Notes under the pieces: generated by a model
Seen by the model: only the letters and a program-made list of their open reading frames with translations
Database searches by the model: none
What the model was told of the DNA's origin: nothing
Made by a program: the position numbers and the translations under genes
Shown here: one piece after another, positions 45,670-57,196 of the stretch
Position numbering within the stretch: position 1 is the first letter of the stretch
Layout of the letters: each line of letters begins with the position of its first letter
NCBI RefSeq assembly: GCF_022458985.1
Contig: NC_061771.1
Location: 11,286,501 to 11,350,500, forward strand
Length of the DNA stretch: 64,000 nucleotides
DNA from: Mugil cephalus
Lineage: Eukaryota; Chordata; Actinopteri; Mugiliformes; Mugilidae
Reading direction: 5' to 3'

Positions 45670-45960
45670 CAGATGCTAATAGATTCAACAAACAAGGCCA
45701 GTGATGTTGTAGGAGGGGTGGACCTGGACTCTTTGAACATAGTATCACAGAGGAGGATGTTGGCTAGGGTGAAGACCATCCTGGACAACTCCTCCTACCC
45801 ACTCCATGACGAACGGGCCCATCTAATTAGTACCTTCAGCAACAGGCTCATCACCACAGCACCATAGTGTCTTACTCTATCACCTTGCAGCTGTCACGTT
45901 ATGGGAGCAACAGCAACAAAACAATTTCCTTCAAAGATTAATAAAGTATTCTGATTGTGA
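45670..45960 (+). mobile_element. LINE 3' fragment
   Basis: Encodes RRMLARVKTILDNSSYPLHD and then FSNRLI, followed by a tail ending in an AATAAAGTATTCTGATTGTG-like 3' end typical of fish L2/Rex-type LINEs. Truncated at the 5' side. Confidence 0.5.
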
Positions 45961-46773
45961 AATTTTGCTTTTTATATTCTTTTATGTGTATGAATTAAAT
46001 AGACAAGATACACGATGCTAATTAGTCAGCTTTAGATGCTAGGTATGTTCAGTTTTCTCCTACTTCCAGTCTAGACGGAGTTTATGTGCGTCTGTCTGTC
46101 TGTCTGGTTGTAGGGTCAGTGGATTTGGCTCGATTGGCTCCTGGTTTTATCAGGGATTTTTTAGCCAGATGTCTCCAGTCAGCGCCAATCCATGTTTTTC
46201 AACATTCAACTCAGGTAAGAAGACTTCCATAGAAAACACATGCAGCTTGTCTTTGGTTAAAAAAATCATAACACATATATCGTTTATATTTGTGACCAAT
46301 GTAACCCCTTGTACCTACATACTGCACTATAAATGCTTGATAAAATATTTCTTTCTTTCTCTGTTGGATTTATATCCTGCTGTAATTCAAAACTAGCAAA
46401 TATATTTCTTTTTATCAATTAAAACTGATAATAATTTTTGATGTTTTCATTCATCTTTTTTACAGTGTTTTTTCCAAAACTCCCAAAACAATTGCCGCCT
46501 TTTTATTTCTAGGTTTAGAAACATGTAAAATGTTATAAAAATATAAAATAAAAATAATTACAGAAACATTATGCAGCTCTTCAACACTTGGTTCAAGTCT
46601 TGCAAAATGTTATCTTTTAATTAGATTTAAAGGTTTCAACATTTCCTAGCAGCTTTACGAGTTACGGCTTGATCTTTATCCCATTTCTTTCTTTACAGGC
46701 GGCTGGAGTAATTATCCCTGTGTTGAGACCCTTACTTCATTTTGTGTGAAGAATGCAGCTGTGTGAACTGCAC

Positions 46774-46779
46774 AATAAA
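46774..46779 (+). promoter_or_regulatory. poly(A) signal of the lectin gene
   Basis: AATAAA eight bases after the TGA at 46764-46766, a very short 3' UTR. Confidence 0.65.
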
Positions 46780-47406
46780 TCCACACAGGATGGATTAAAG
46801 CAAATTTTCAAATAAATCAGAGAGTTGTTTATCACTCCAGAGTTTTGAAGTGGTTATTTTTCCGTCGTATCATGTTGGATAATTCTACAAAGTTAATATA
46901 TGAACTAAATCATCACATGTTCATATAAAACCAGCACAAATCTAATTAAAACATTAGTGCATGATTGCTAATTCACAAAGAATATTCACCTAAACTGACT
47001 TTTCATCATTAAACAGGATACGTTCCAGCAGCTCAGTGGTGCTTTTGCGCTTAATGCTAATATTTGCAGACGAATGCTGAATCTGACCCGTGCATTGTTT
47101 GATGGCTGCCACACGGAGCAGAATATGTCCACCTCCACTACTGAGCAAATGATTTTTACATCAAGCGTGACTCCTTTTTATATTCCAGGATGTTTTAGGA
47201 TTGATTTTGATCAATCAGATCTGGTGACTTACTCGGTTCCAGTTGTCCCACTCAGCTCAGTCAGATTTCATATCAGAGTTGATTTGAACATTCATAGCAC
47301 CTTTAAAGAAACATTTGTTGCTTTGCAGAGTTTTGTGATGAGGTGCTTTCTTCCAAAGAAACTGTTTGTGTTTCCATAGAAGGGTGAGTTCACTGAGTAT
47401 TTTTCC

Positions 47407-47409
47407 TTT

Positions 47410-47497
<88 letters not shown>

Positions 47498-47499
47498 TT
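47407..47499. repeat. (CTTT)n microsatellite
   Basis: About 23 uninterrupted tetranucleotide units. The long reading frames across it on both strands (Lys/Glu/Arg or Phe/Leu/Ser) are artefacts. Confidence 0.97.
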
Positions 47500-47572
47500 A
47501 AGGCAATCTGCCCAGTATGACCCAAAGCTGTGGCACCAAAATGAAAGAAAAACCAAACCAACAGACATTATG

Positions 47573-47664
47573 GAGTAATCATGGAGGTTTAATCTTTTCA
47601 GCGTCCTCACAGACATTATGTCATCTGTGAGGACGCTGAAAAGATTAAACCTCCATGATTACTC
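47573..47664. repeat. perfect 41-bp inverted repeat, 10-nt loop
   Basis: Arm 47573-47613 begins GAGTAATCATGGAGG and ends TCCTCACAGA. Positions 47624-47664 are its exact reverse complement. The loop CATTATGTCA echoes CATTATGGAG just before the left arm (47567-47576). No flanking target duplication or known element end. Confidence 0.92.
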
Positions 47665-48851
47665 TATCCTTCCTGTCAACTACCTCCAATTGTGATTGTA
47701 TTGTCTTCCAGTCAAGCAGTAAATCTGTTTGAATCCGTATGAAGCCTAAAATAAAGTGTATCACCTAGTTTGGTGTTACACAATGTTAACCAACCTCCTT
47801 CCAACGACCTACTAAATAATAGATGCTTCTTTACTGACATCATGAGCAGTAAACTACATTTAAATATGAAGTTATGTGCTATAGAAACATTCCAGACGGG
47901 TCAGATTTGACCCAGAGGACAGTATCAGCGCTAATAAAGAACGTGTCATCTGACCTTTTTCAGATTATCAGCAATACCAGAAGACCGCTGTAAAGCATTC
48001 ACAGAGCTGCACCTGCTGCTTCAGAAAGGAAATTTCTGACTGTCAGGGAATTAAGTCTAAATGTCAAGTTTTGGAGATGTGCAAGACATGGTGGCTGACG
48101 AGCTAAAAACTGGCTTCTGTTACCTGATACTGTTCTGTTTTTGTATCGGTGCAGTGTTGATTGTGGATGACCTCAGATACTGATCTGCTGATCTGCTGCA
48201 GGAAGTGATAAGAAATGCTCTGGAATTACATCTGGAAAGGAGGCAAGATCGTTATTGAGCAACAGCAATCTGATGTGGATGTATTAAATGCGTAATGGAG
48301 AGTTGTTCCACTGAGGAATGTCCTGGACGTGAAGCGACAGCTGCTTTGTATCATCTGTCTTCGGTTTGTTTCAGCAGAGCCAACATTTGGGGAGAAAGAA
48401 AGAAAGAAAGAAACTTGTTTTCACTTAGTGGGGAAATTCAGCAGCATTTAGCTGGAACCATCATTTTCTCGCCAATTGCTGCACAGTCCTTTGATCTTCT
48501 CAGACTTTTCTTTTTGTGTGTGAGCAACTTTGCTAATTTATTTTCAGCGCATGTTTTCACTGTGCAGGAGGCCAGACGAAAGAACCAAAATAGGGTGTTG
48601 TACTGCTTTCTGACCAACCGGGGGCACTACACCGCCACTGCCATCATGAGGCTGTAAATCAGAAGTTAAACATGTTCTTCTTGTTCTTATCGTATGTGGA
48701 GTCACAGATACAGACTAAACTTGTCATCATTTCCTCTGTGTCAAATATCCCTCCATTGTTCCTCTCATTGCTTCCGTTATCATCATTCCTGTAACTACAT
48801 ACAGCCCCCCTCCCACACCCCACTCCACCCCACCCCACCCCACCCCACACT

Positions 48852-48852
<1 letters not shown>

Positions 48853-48902
<50 letters not shown>

Positions 48903-48915
48903 CACACACACACAC
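48853..48915. repeat. (CA)n microsatellite
   Basis: About 31 CA units with one CG interruption, preceded by a C-rich (CCCCA)n-like run at 48805-48850. Confidence 0.95.
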
Positions 48916-49315
48916 GTTAACTTGAAATATCTTTAATATATTACTTTCAATATATCACAGATGTAGAACAAATATCAACAAGTAGCCTATAATACCTGAT
49001 TGTTTTGTTTTGTTTTATTTTTTTAAACGGGACAGAAATTATTTGGCAGATGAAAAATTTAAAATAAAATTACAATTAAAATGATACTGTAACTGAACAA
49101 AAACATGCCTTTTCTTCCTAGCCACTGTCACATATAGTGGCACGGGATATAAAGGTGGGAAGGAGTGTACAGCACAGCTATAAGATAAAGACAAGATAAA
49201 AAGAAAAGAAGGACAAGATATGGACAATGTGCAATACAATATTTTCATATGTGTGCAATATGGGAAACTCTGCCGTTCAGGAAATTATTTTTTGAATATA
49301 TTGAATGAAACTTTG

Positions 49316-49415
49316 AATATATATATATATATATATATATATGCCTTTTTTAAAAGAAAAGAAAATATATATATATATATGCCTTTTTTAAATGGAACGA
49401 AAAGAAAAGAAAATT
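49316..49415. repeat. tandemly duplicated (AT)n plus A/G-rich unit
   Basis: Two (AT)n runs, each followed by GCCTTTTTTAAA and an AAAAGAAAAGAAAA stretch: a duplication of a unit of about 50 bp. Confidence 0.8.
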
Positions 49416-52400
49416 CATCCCTTTATATTTTAGTAAGCCTGAAACACCTGAAGATTCCAGTGTATCTGTCCTGTAATGTACCTGTGCAAATGACAAATAG
49501 ACTCTATTCTCTGTATCTATTTAGACATGATTCCAGATCAAGTCCCTGAATCTGAATCAGTTTGAGGACCTCATATTTTTAATGTTTACTGAGCACATGT
49601 TTGAGCCGAGGAAGGAGTTGGATGCAGACCGCCCTTCAAATAATCTTCAGTAAACAAAAAGCTGCATATTTTCCCCTGAAAGATGAATACAGACTGCTGT
49701 CACCTACTGATATTAAGAGTTATTTCCTCTTAGGTGTAGAACATAGCTCTTCAACAGGAGGTCCATGGGCCCTCTCGGGGTCACGGACCTCTGCGAGGCT
49801 CTGCGGGGGTGGAGGGGTAGAGGGTTCCTACTTAATCTCTCCCTCAGTTTGGGGGTCCTTGGTCTGAAAAACGTTCAAGACGTAGAAGGTACGCTGGTTG
49901 ATGGCTGCAGTATTTGTAGTGTTGTTAAGTTTTTGGTCCAGACTGAGGTGACATGGTCAACTTATTTCTGTCTTCCTTAAATCTGTGTGCCAGCCCTTTT
50001 AAACACAGCAGCGTCTATTTCTGGTCCTGACCCTAATCTTCAGGTTTACATCCGCCCATGCTGGCAAAGAAATGTTCCTCAAATAGCACATTAGCATGCA
50101 AGCTCAGTGGATGCCTCTTTAGAGTGAGCTGTTAGTCCCAGAGGTCAGTTCTCAGCGGAGCTGTGTCTTCCACACATTCAGAGCGGCCATTTATTTTCAT
50201 TAAAGTTTCCACCTAAGAATCACCACATTAACATATTACTATTACCCCATCAATGATTGAGCTGCTGCTTCGCATTAAACCGGGGGCAGGCTGACACTGG
50301 CTTGGCTCACAGCACGATGTAAGACTTTCACTCTCATTTTCTTCCACATGCCGCTGTAACTGTTTCACTGAAACCCTGGTTTACATCCTGAAAGTGTCAC
50401 ATGAGAGTGAGACATGGGTGAATGCAAAAAAACTGGCACATGCTGTGAGTGATGTCTCTACAGTAACGAGGATGGAATTCATATCCTGGATTTCACGGGG
50501 AGCTGGAACAGTGACTCAGTTTTCAGACAAGGCTGGAATTCATGACTGGAAATAGGACAATTAGAAGGGAGGGCCAACATTGAGGTCAAACATACAGATC
50601 CAGCGTGGAGGTCCATCCCGGAAGAAAGGAAGGAAATAAGGAAAAGGGTATATGAAGAAAGAAGGAAATAATGGAGAAAATATTAAAGAAGAAAATAAAA
50701 AAGAAAGGAAGGAAGTACAGTAGCTCAGTTACACATAAAAACTCACTTGGAAACCACTAGTAAAGAGAAAAATAGGTGTACGACAGTAAAAAAAATAAAA
50801 CATAAATAAAACACAGCATGAAGAAAACATAAAAGATTTGCATATAAATAATGAACCTCAGACGAGTATTGTGTCCTCGTCTTTACACTCATGTTACCAC
50901 TTGAATATGGTTTTATTCGCTATTCATCCAACAGGTTTAAAGCCAGAGCAACTTCCACTTCTGCACATTTCTTGCAGAGGAAAGTTGGAGTCTCTCTGTT
51001 GGGAACTGATTATGCTCTGCAAAGATCTAATGAGCCAATCAAATCGTTCGGGCGGACTATGTGGTGATGTAGGGACTGAAGAGTAACAGCGAGGTAGTCG
51101 CAGGTAACCACTTCATGTCACATACTTGTTTTTTTATGATTGGTTTTGGGACTATCCGACGTGCGTGCAGGGGTATTTTTTTTTATCTGTATCAGTTGTT
51201 TTATACCAAAACACAGCAATTACATGTGCTGTGTTTATTGCAGAGGTCTTATGAAAGTGGGTGAATTCACAGCTGAAGAATGCCTTCCTCTGCAGCCACA
51301 GTCCGCTCAGCAGCAGTGACTAAGACCTCACTACAGCCGCATTTGTTGTTGCAGCCCGACGTATCACTTTCTGGAAGCAACAGTCAGACGAAGAAAACGC
51401 TGCTGTGTTCAACTGAAAAATACCACAGACAGTTGTGGCGGTTTGATGGGACAAGGGTCTCCCGCAGCTTTCCAGATGTGGCCGCCAAAACATGTTCATG
51501 GTAAAGTTCATGCTCACGGACATGCCTGCTTCTCCTAAACTCAGTGCTCGTTGACGGTGTCACTGATGTCGTCTGTTTGAAAGGTAACCGGTGAAACTTT
51601 GTGAAAATTGTGAAAAGCTTTGACAGGTACATTGAGAAAATAGCAGTGGACGTCCTTTGAAAACGAACTGTAGATTGTGTCTCTGTTATTGTGTTATCCT
51701 GTGAGTAGCTAACGTAGCGGAGGCGCAGTTCCACGGACTAGGTATTTTCCACCTAGACATGAGAGGAAGAGGGGAAGAGAGCCAATAAATCAGACACACC
51801 TGACCTGAGGTGAACGAAAAACAAAACTAACAGAAGCAGCACAGATGAGAGAGTGGGTGTAATAGATAATAAATCCAGATTTTGGGAAAAAAAAAAAAAA
51901 AAAAAAAAAAATTTAAAAGTAATCTATTACTTATTTCAAAGTAAAAAAAGAAAGAAAGATTAATTGTTATCAAAACTGGATCTAATTAACTATTTTAGGA
52001 AGTAATCCCTGGGGTATGTTTATGTTAAAATTAAGTTGCACGACAATCTCATTAACTGTCCCAGACTGTACCGAACACCGGACTTTCCCCTACACTCATT
52101 TCATAGATTTGTTATCTTCTAAACTATCGAGGTTTCTCGTACAGGCACTGCCCTCCTTGCACGGAACTCACAGTCATCTCTGTTTCCTTTCAAGTGACCG
52201 GCTTCATATGAAAAGGACACACAAACTGTTCCCTCTCAAGTCACTGTCTTACACACAGTAACACGTCTTCCTTGAATTGTGTGCGAATGTTTTGAAAGTT
52301 CAACGTTTGACAAATTTCCTTTTCATTGTTATTAGTTAACTGTAGAGTTGGTTATATTGATAGTTCGGAAATGATGGGAATTTCTGAATTGACCAAAGTA

Positions 52401-53500
52401 TTGACCTTTTCTGAGGCTCTTTATGTGTAGACCCATTGACCAATGACAACAACAGATAAATAATGAATATATTAATCTTTATTATAACGTGGTCCAAATA
52501 CACTGAATTTGGTTTCTGGAATTAATTGAAACTGGTTCTGTTTTCCTTTCATATCTGCCTTTAGCAGCACAGGCATCAAGGATAACCTTACTAATTATTA
52601 TCCCCATATGTCTTAAATTTGCTTGAAAATATCATTTAATTGCCCTGGCTGGGATCCAACTATAGTTTCGACTAATAACTAATAGATAAACTGATTAAGT
52701 TATAAATCAAATTTATTTATCTGAAAATTCAATGAAATTAAAGTGATTTATTGGTAAATTCAGGTTAAATTAGTGAGTGATGAGACACTTCCTATTTATA
52801 CATGTATTATAAATGAATTCGTTCTTTCTTTCCCCCATTCCTTTCACCGGCCAATGCCAGAAATATCTTAACCTGGAAACTTTCTAACACGGAGCTAAAA
52901 GCGTTCTGTCTCATTACTCTAAGCTGATCAGGTGCACCATAACCTAACTGACTGGTGATTAGCGTGAACGTGGAAACAAACAGAAATAGTTTAATCCAGT
53001 GTCTTTGTTATTTAACTGTCCTCGCCTTGTTCACTGGAGCACTAAGGAGTCACCTGAGTCGCTCTGCCTTTAAAAGCTGCGCAATAAATTCTATTCAGGT
53101 TATCAGAGGCAGAGGAACCTCATAGACTGACGAATTCAACCACAGCCTCATCCAATCGATACCAGCTGCAGCGAAGCCACAAACATTCACTTCAATTATC
53201 GATGACCCGCTCACTGATCACCTCGTCACCTCTGACCACCATGTTTGCCTCCTGAGGTTCAGTCCATCCAGACTGGCCTGACTTTCCCTCTGAGCTCCAA
53301 CAGCTATAATTGGATCTCTTAGCCTCGCAGGCTAATGGATTGTAGGAGCTCCCCTGTCCTGGTTGATCCTCTCACAGTGCTCACACAATCACCTCCGTTC
53401 CACCGTAACACACTCTGTAAATGTTGGGAACCGCGGCGACGCACAGCTGACACCCGTCGCTAAAAGCTGAGTGGAGAAGAAGAAGAAGAAGTAGAAGAAG
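49416..53500. other. intergenic, no gene recognised
   Basis: Holds a short repeat copy (49690-49750), A-rich and purine-rich runs (50630-50720, 51888-51911) and otherwise unassigned AT-rich DNA. The frame 51280-51502 (starting MPSSAATVRS) ends at a fair GTAAAG donor but has no recognisable domain or partner exon. Confidence 0.45.
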
Positions 53501-53541
53501 AAGCTTTGGAAGAAACACAGAAACATCAGTAGGAATTACAG
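53500..53541 (+). promoter_or_regulatory. possible 5' untranslated exon end of the depp1-like gene
   Basis: A CAG/GTGAGT donor at 53541-53542 lies 0.8 kb before the acceptor at 54318. A TTTAAAAG word at about 53070 could serve as a TATA-like element. Inference only. Confidence 0.3.
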
Positions 53542-54340
53542 GTGAGTCTGTTTGTGTTTTACCCAAACAACTAGGTAGTGGCTTTAAAAGTGCATCTAGA
53601 CCTCCGTGTTGCAGAAGAACAATTTTAATCCTTTTCCAGTAGTTTACTTGGACAAGTCTGGGAAAGAACGTTGCATAATCTGGCAGTGCTTAGAGAGAGA
53701 AAGCATTTTTCATTTGTTTAGAAGAACACAAGTCTTGCTTCATCTAAACAAAGGTAATTTACTGCAGAAAGTGGGCCTTGTTTTCAACTTCAGATTTGGA
53801 GATGGGTCCATTTAACACTTGAACTGTTGCCTGTTGTCTAGACGTGGAAAACAGTTTTCTTCACATTTTCCTCCTCTCTTATGTTTACGAAATACTTCTA
53901 CTTAAACTGTCTGCTGCCCAAAAATCTGACTAATGATAGTCACTAAGCAAACTTGCTAAATAAATAAAACATTTGTATAGTGCGGTCTCTATTTTTCATG
54001 TTGGAAATTCAGAAATAAGAACTTAAATAGGCCATTTAAGGCCCATTTCTCTAATTTGCCACAACCACAGCAGCCTCACTGAGTTTAAACCTTTAATAAT
54101 CAGATTACAGTATTCAGATTTACTCATATGCCACTTCAATTCACCACTGTTTCTACGTGTTTTTATTCATATGCCTCTATGGCATATGATAGAGATCTAT
54201 GATAGAGATCTGTCGAGCCAGAGATCTGCTAAACTGTATTTCATAGTTTTTTTTGTTTGTTTTCTTTACCTAACAATGGCCAAAAACAATCTTTCTTCTT
54301 CTTTTTCTTTTTCATCAGAAGGCCCACTCTCCCCTGCAGG

Positions 54341-54742
54341 ATGAAGCCCAGATGTGTGCGCTCCACTGTGGACCGACTTCCAACCATCAGTGAAATGCAG
54401 GAGAGCGACGTGGAGGACGGAGACCTGGACTCCTCCTACCACACTCTGGACGAGTACGTGGACTCCATCAAGGAGCTCTCCCAGCCGGCCCCCTTCCCGC
54501 TCCACGGGCCCCTCAGAGGCCACCGCCGCTGGATGGTCTGCACGCGAGGCCTCCGAGCTGCACCTTTGACTGCGCCGGCGTTTCCGAACTCCTCGAGGTC
54601 CTACGCCCCCTGGCTTCCAGTCGACCTTTCAGACGTGTTGCTCACCTTGACTGACCAGTCGAACTATGACGCGCCGCAGCGCTTTGGACAGACACTGCTG
54701 GACATCTTGGCTGAACAGTCTCTGTATGCAGGCCTGGTGTGA
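54341..54742 (+). CDS. depp1: depp1-like protein, single coding exon
   Basis: 133 codons in one exon; a pyrimidine-rich acceptor at 54317-54318 lies 22 bases before the ATG, so the upstream exon would be non-coding. The N-terminus reads MKPRCVRSTVDRLPTISEM and then TLDEYVDSIKELSQPAP. From memory this parallels human DEPP1 (LPTIRE, then SLDDYVRSISRLAQP), a FOXO-responsive regulator of autophagy. The rest (Arg/Pro-rich middle, tail LLDILAEQSLYAGLV) does not clearly match and the protein is shorter than human DEPP1 (about 212). No signal peptide or membrane segment. Strong acidic patch ESDVEDGDLDSS. The name rests on the N-terminus only. Confidence 0.6.
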   Translation: MKPRCVRSTVDRLPTISEMQESDVEDGDLDSSYHTLDEYVDSIKELSQPAPFPLHGPLRGHRRWMVCTRGLRAAPLTAPAFPNSSRSYAPWLPVDLSDVLLTLTDQSNYDAPQRFGQTLLDILAEQSLYAGLV

Positions 54743-56840
54743 GCCAGGAGATGAGCGAGTGGACTGATTTCCTTTGCTCAGACACCCCTGCAGCGTGCTG
54801 TGTTCTATCATTCGTAAGAAACCAAAAAGTCATACAGATTGTCTTTGAAGTGCTAAATGGATGCAACACATGAAACAACAGATAAGTAAAGGAAAATATC
54901 AAGGGCAGGACAAACAAATGAGCCGAGTCGCCTCAAGTTTTAGCCAGCTGAAACCCTCCACCAGGCTTCTTTCCATCCTGACCCCAAATATTTAAAGTCA
55001 CATTCCATGATGTTTTCCACTGAAGAGCCTGAAACTATAAACTATTAACAAAAGACTGATTAATTAATGAAGAGGAAGCGGCTGCGCTGGGCCCTAGGAC
55101 ATTATATGACCTTAAAACAAACTCTGTCTGGGTTTTAGGTTGCAAAGTTTTGCCTCTTAGCCACCACAGAGGCCCCAAACAATTTGAAGATGTCACTTCC
55201 CAATTTAACTATTCACACATTCCCTCCTCGAATTCTGCCGAGAGCCCCAAACCGAGGATGTTTAAATATTGTATTTCTTTCTTTCTTTCTTTCTTTGATT
55301 TGTTTTATCTCAGACATTTTAAATCTCATTTAATAGCCAGATGTGTGCAGGAACCAAGGTGAGTTATAAAAGGAAGTACCTCAAATTTCCTTTGCACAAG
55401 TCTTAATGTATTCACGGTTCTGAGCTGCAGATATGTTGATATAGTTTCAAAGGCATTTTACTCAAGCTCAAACAAAGTTTTAACAGCTACTCTTCGTGTA
55501 AACATCCTGCACTGCCTCTTGTGACTTGTCAGGGGCCATGCTTCATGTTCAGTCGTTTACTTTTAGTTTCGTTTTCCCCGAAGTTCTGCGACTGAGGGAA
55601 AACTGACTCCAGCTGGCTCTTGGCAGGACTCGCCTGACTTGCCTCCAACAATCATGTGGTGGGAGAGAGAGGAGGAGTAGAGTGGCGCTCCCCTAAGAGA
55701 CACTTCCAGTGAACAGGCCTCTGAGTTTTATTCTGACTGACCCCAGATTGCTCACGCACATACGTTGATCATGAACATGAAGGGCCCCGCAGGATAGCGA
55801 TTGCACAGAACTGGGAAGAGTCGTCATAAAATTCTATGACAGTCACGGATGTCTTTAAAGTTACTGCTATAGATAAGACTCATGAGTCAGAGCCAGAACT
55901 TAGATTGCGCAACACCTATTGCAGCAGGGAAGTGCTGCTTCAGCAGAGGCTCTGCATTCAGCGAATGTTTTCTTTGAAATTTTATCCATGGTGATGGTGA
56001 AGGCCAGGTACGGCCTCTTCTCCAGAACTCATTAAATCGGTGAGTTACTGCGAGCAGGAAGACGCGCTGTGTGTGTCCGAGGAGGCCGATGAGCCAGAGT
56101 TCGATTGTGTGGCGTGTAAACACTGAAGTGTGGCTTTGAGCAAGAAATGGAGCCAAAGATGGCTGCAGGAATAGGAGCAGAGTGTCGGAGGATACCGCTA
56201 GAAGTTAGTCATATCACCAGAATCCATCGAAAAAGTCTACAAATCATCTTCCTGAAATGTAACTGAACTTTAAACAGTTGCAGGACTGTCGCTGCAGGCC
56301 GCCAGGCTCCAGTCGGGACATGTACTGGATTTACTGATGATTATCAGCAGGTTTTTAGTCTGGATGAATTCCCAAGTTTCTTGACAAAATAAAACAGTTA
56401 TACTTCATTTACTTTGTATGATCTCATTATTTCACAATACACAGCACTGCATTGCTGATCTGCACAAGTCCATCTCAGCGTGGCTGCCATTCATATGTAC
56501 TCCAGATTCTACAGTGCTCATGAGAAAACCTGCTGCTGCCTTGTTTTTAGCTCTGACCTGTTGCAGGCAACGCAACTCGGATGACTCCTTAGTGCTCCAG
56601 CATGTTGTTGAGTTAACTGCTTCTGTCTGCCGTCTAGTGTTGATTTGGTAACTTTTACTGAATTTATTCGCTGTCCGGCCATCTGGGCACATTTAATCAG
56701 TGGTCGGTGAGAGAGATTATTCTAAATGGCTCGTCTAAAACATTGCACAACAAATCAAACAGTAATTTGTTGCTCTAGGTGGTCCTTTTGATTTTTTTTT
56801 CTCTTTTGAATAATAAATTCAGACTACTGTCACCTAGTGG
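54743..56840. other. depp1-like 3' UTR and intergenic DNA
   Basis: No further gene seen. AATAAA at about 56386 may end a long 3' UTR. A short (CTTT)n run is at 55273-55295. Minus-strand frame 55887-56156 has no supporting feature. Confidence 0.4.
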
Positions 56841-56844
56841 TGTA

Positions 56845-57196
56845 CTATATAGGCGTATACTGCTTAATATTGTGTAGATCTTCCTTGTGCCTTCACAAAA
56901 GAAAAACAGTTGTGACACAACAGAGAATGGACACGGGTCGCCCTGAGGGTGTCCTGTGGTGCAAAATGTTGTTAGCGGGGACCTTTGGGTCCTATGGGTT
57001 GAGGGGAGGGTCCTCTGTGGATCAGACTTGTTCCAGTGAAGTCCAGTGGGTGCTTCATATCTGAGTTCCATCCAGATAAATGCCAGGTCCAAACGTTTCC
57101 CAGCAGAACACTGAACTGTCGAATTGTCACAAGATGGTCGGTGTTCTTTACTTCTCCTGTCAGTGGTTTTAATGTTGTGGCTGACTGGTGTATGCA
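56845..57196 (+). mobile_element. internally deleted Tc1-like relic
   Basis: Left part CTTAATATTGTGTAGATC and right part GTGGTTTTAATGTTGTGGC are the terminal regions of a very common fish Tc1-like family, antisense to its transposase. The middle keeps CCCAGCAGAACA and TGGATCAGACTTG words. Most of the element is missing. Confidence 0.6.

Larger units (their letters stand above)
35408..46766 (+). pseudogene. secreted double C-type lectin-domain gene with two lesions
   Basis: ATG in a strong GCCACC context, then a signal peptide (MKSSSLVLCALLGVVFSVRA). Exons: 35408-35474, 38115-38557, 40094-40219, 41822-41930, 42127-42195, 42461-42552, 42854-42967, 46114-46214, 46699-46766. A Thr-rich mucin-like stalk (38115-38420) leads to lectin domain 1 (CPEGWEVFQGRCYYF, LVSVHSPQEYSFL, AWVGGFYLQ, WLWIDGSWFY) and domain 2 (CPDGWTGFHGRCYYF, LVSVHTLEEYSFL, AWLGGFYLE, GWSNYPC). 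Both lack EPN/QPD and WND, so sugar binding through calcium is doubtful; the closest style is ladderlectin or type II antifreeze-like fish lectins. Two defects: an in-frame TGA at 38423-38425 between stalk and domain 1, and one extra base near 46132-46135 that shifts domain 2. Otherwise all phases match. Pseudogene, null allele or assembly error cannot be told apart here. Confidence 0.8.

Noticed and set aside
47257-47616. Lys/Glu/Arg-repeat ORFs on the minus strand
   Set aside because: Produced by the (CTTT)n microsatellite and the adjoining inverted repeat; no start context or domain.
48659-48936. Cys/Val and His/Thr repeat ORFs
   Set aside because: Readings of the (CA)n microsatellite.
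51280-51504. ORF starting MPSSAATVRS as a gene
   Set aside because: A fair donor follows but no partner exon, domain or composition supports it; left as an unassigned stretch.
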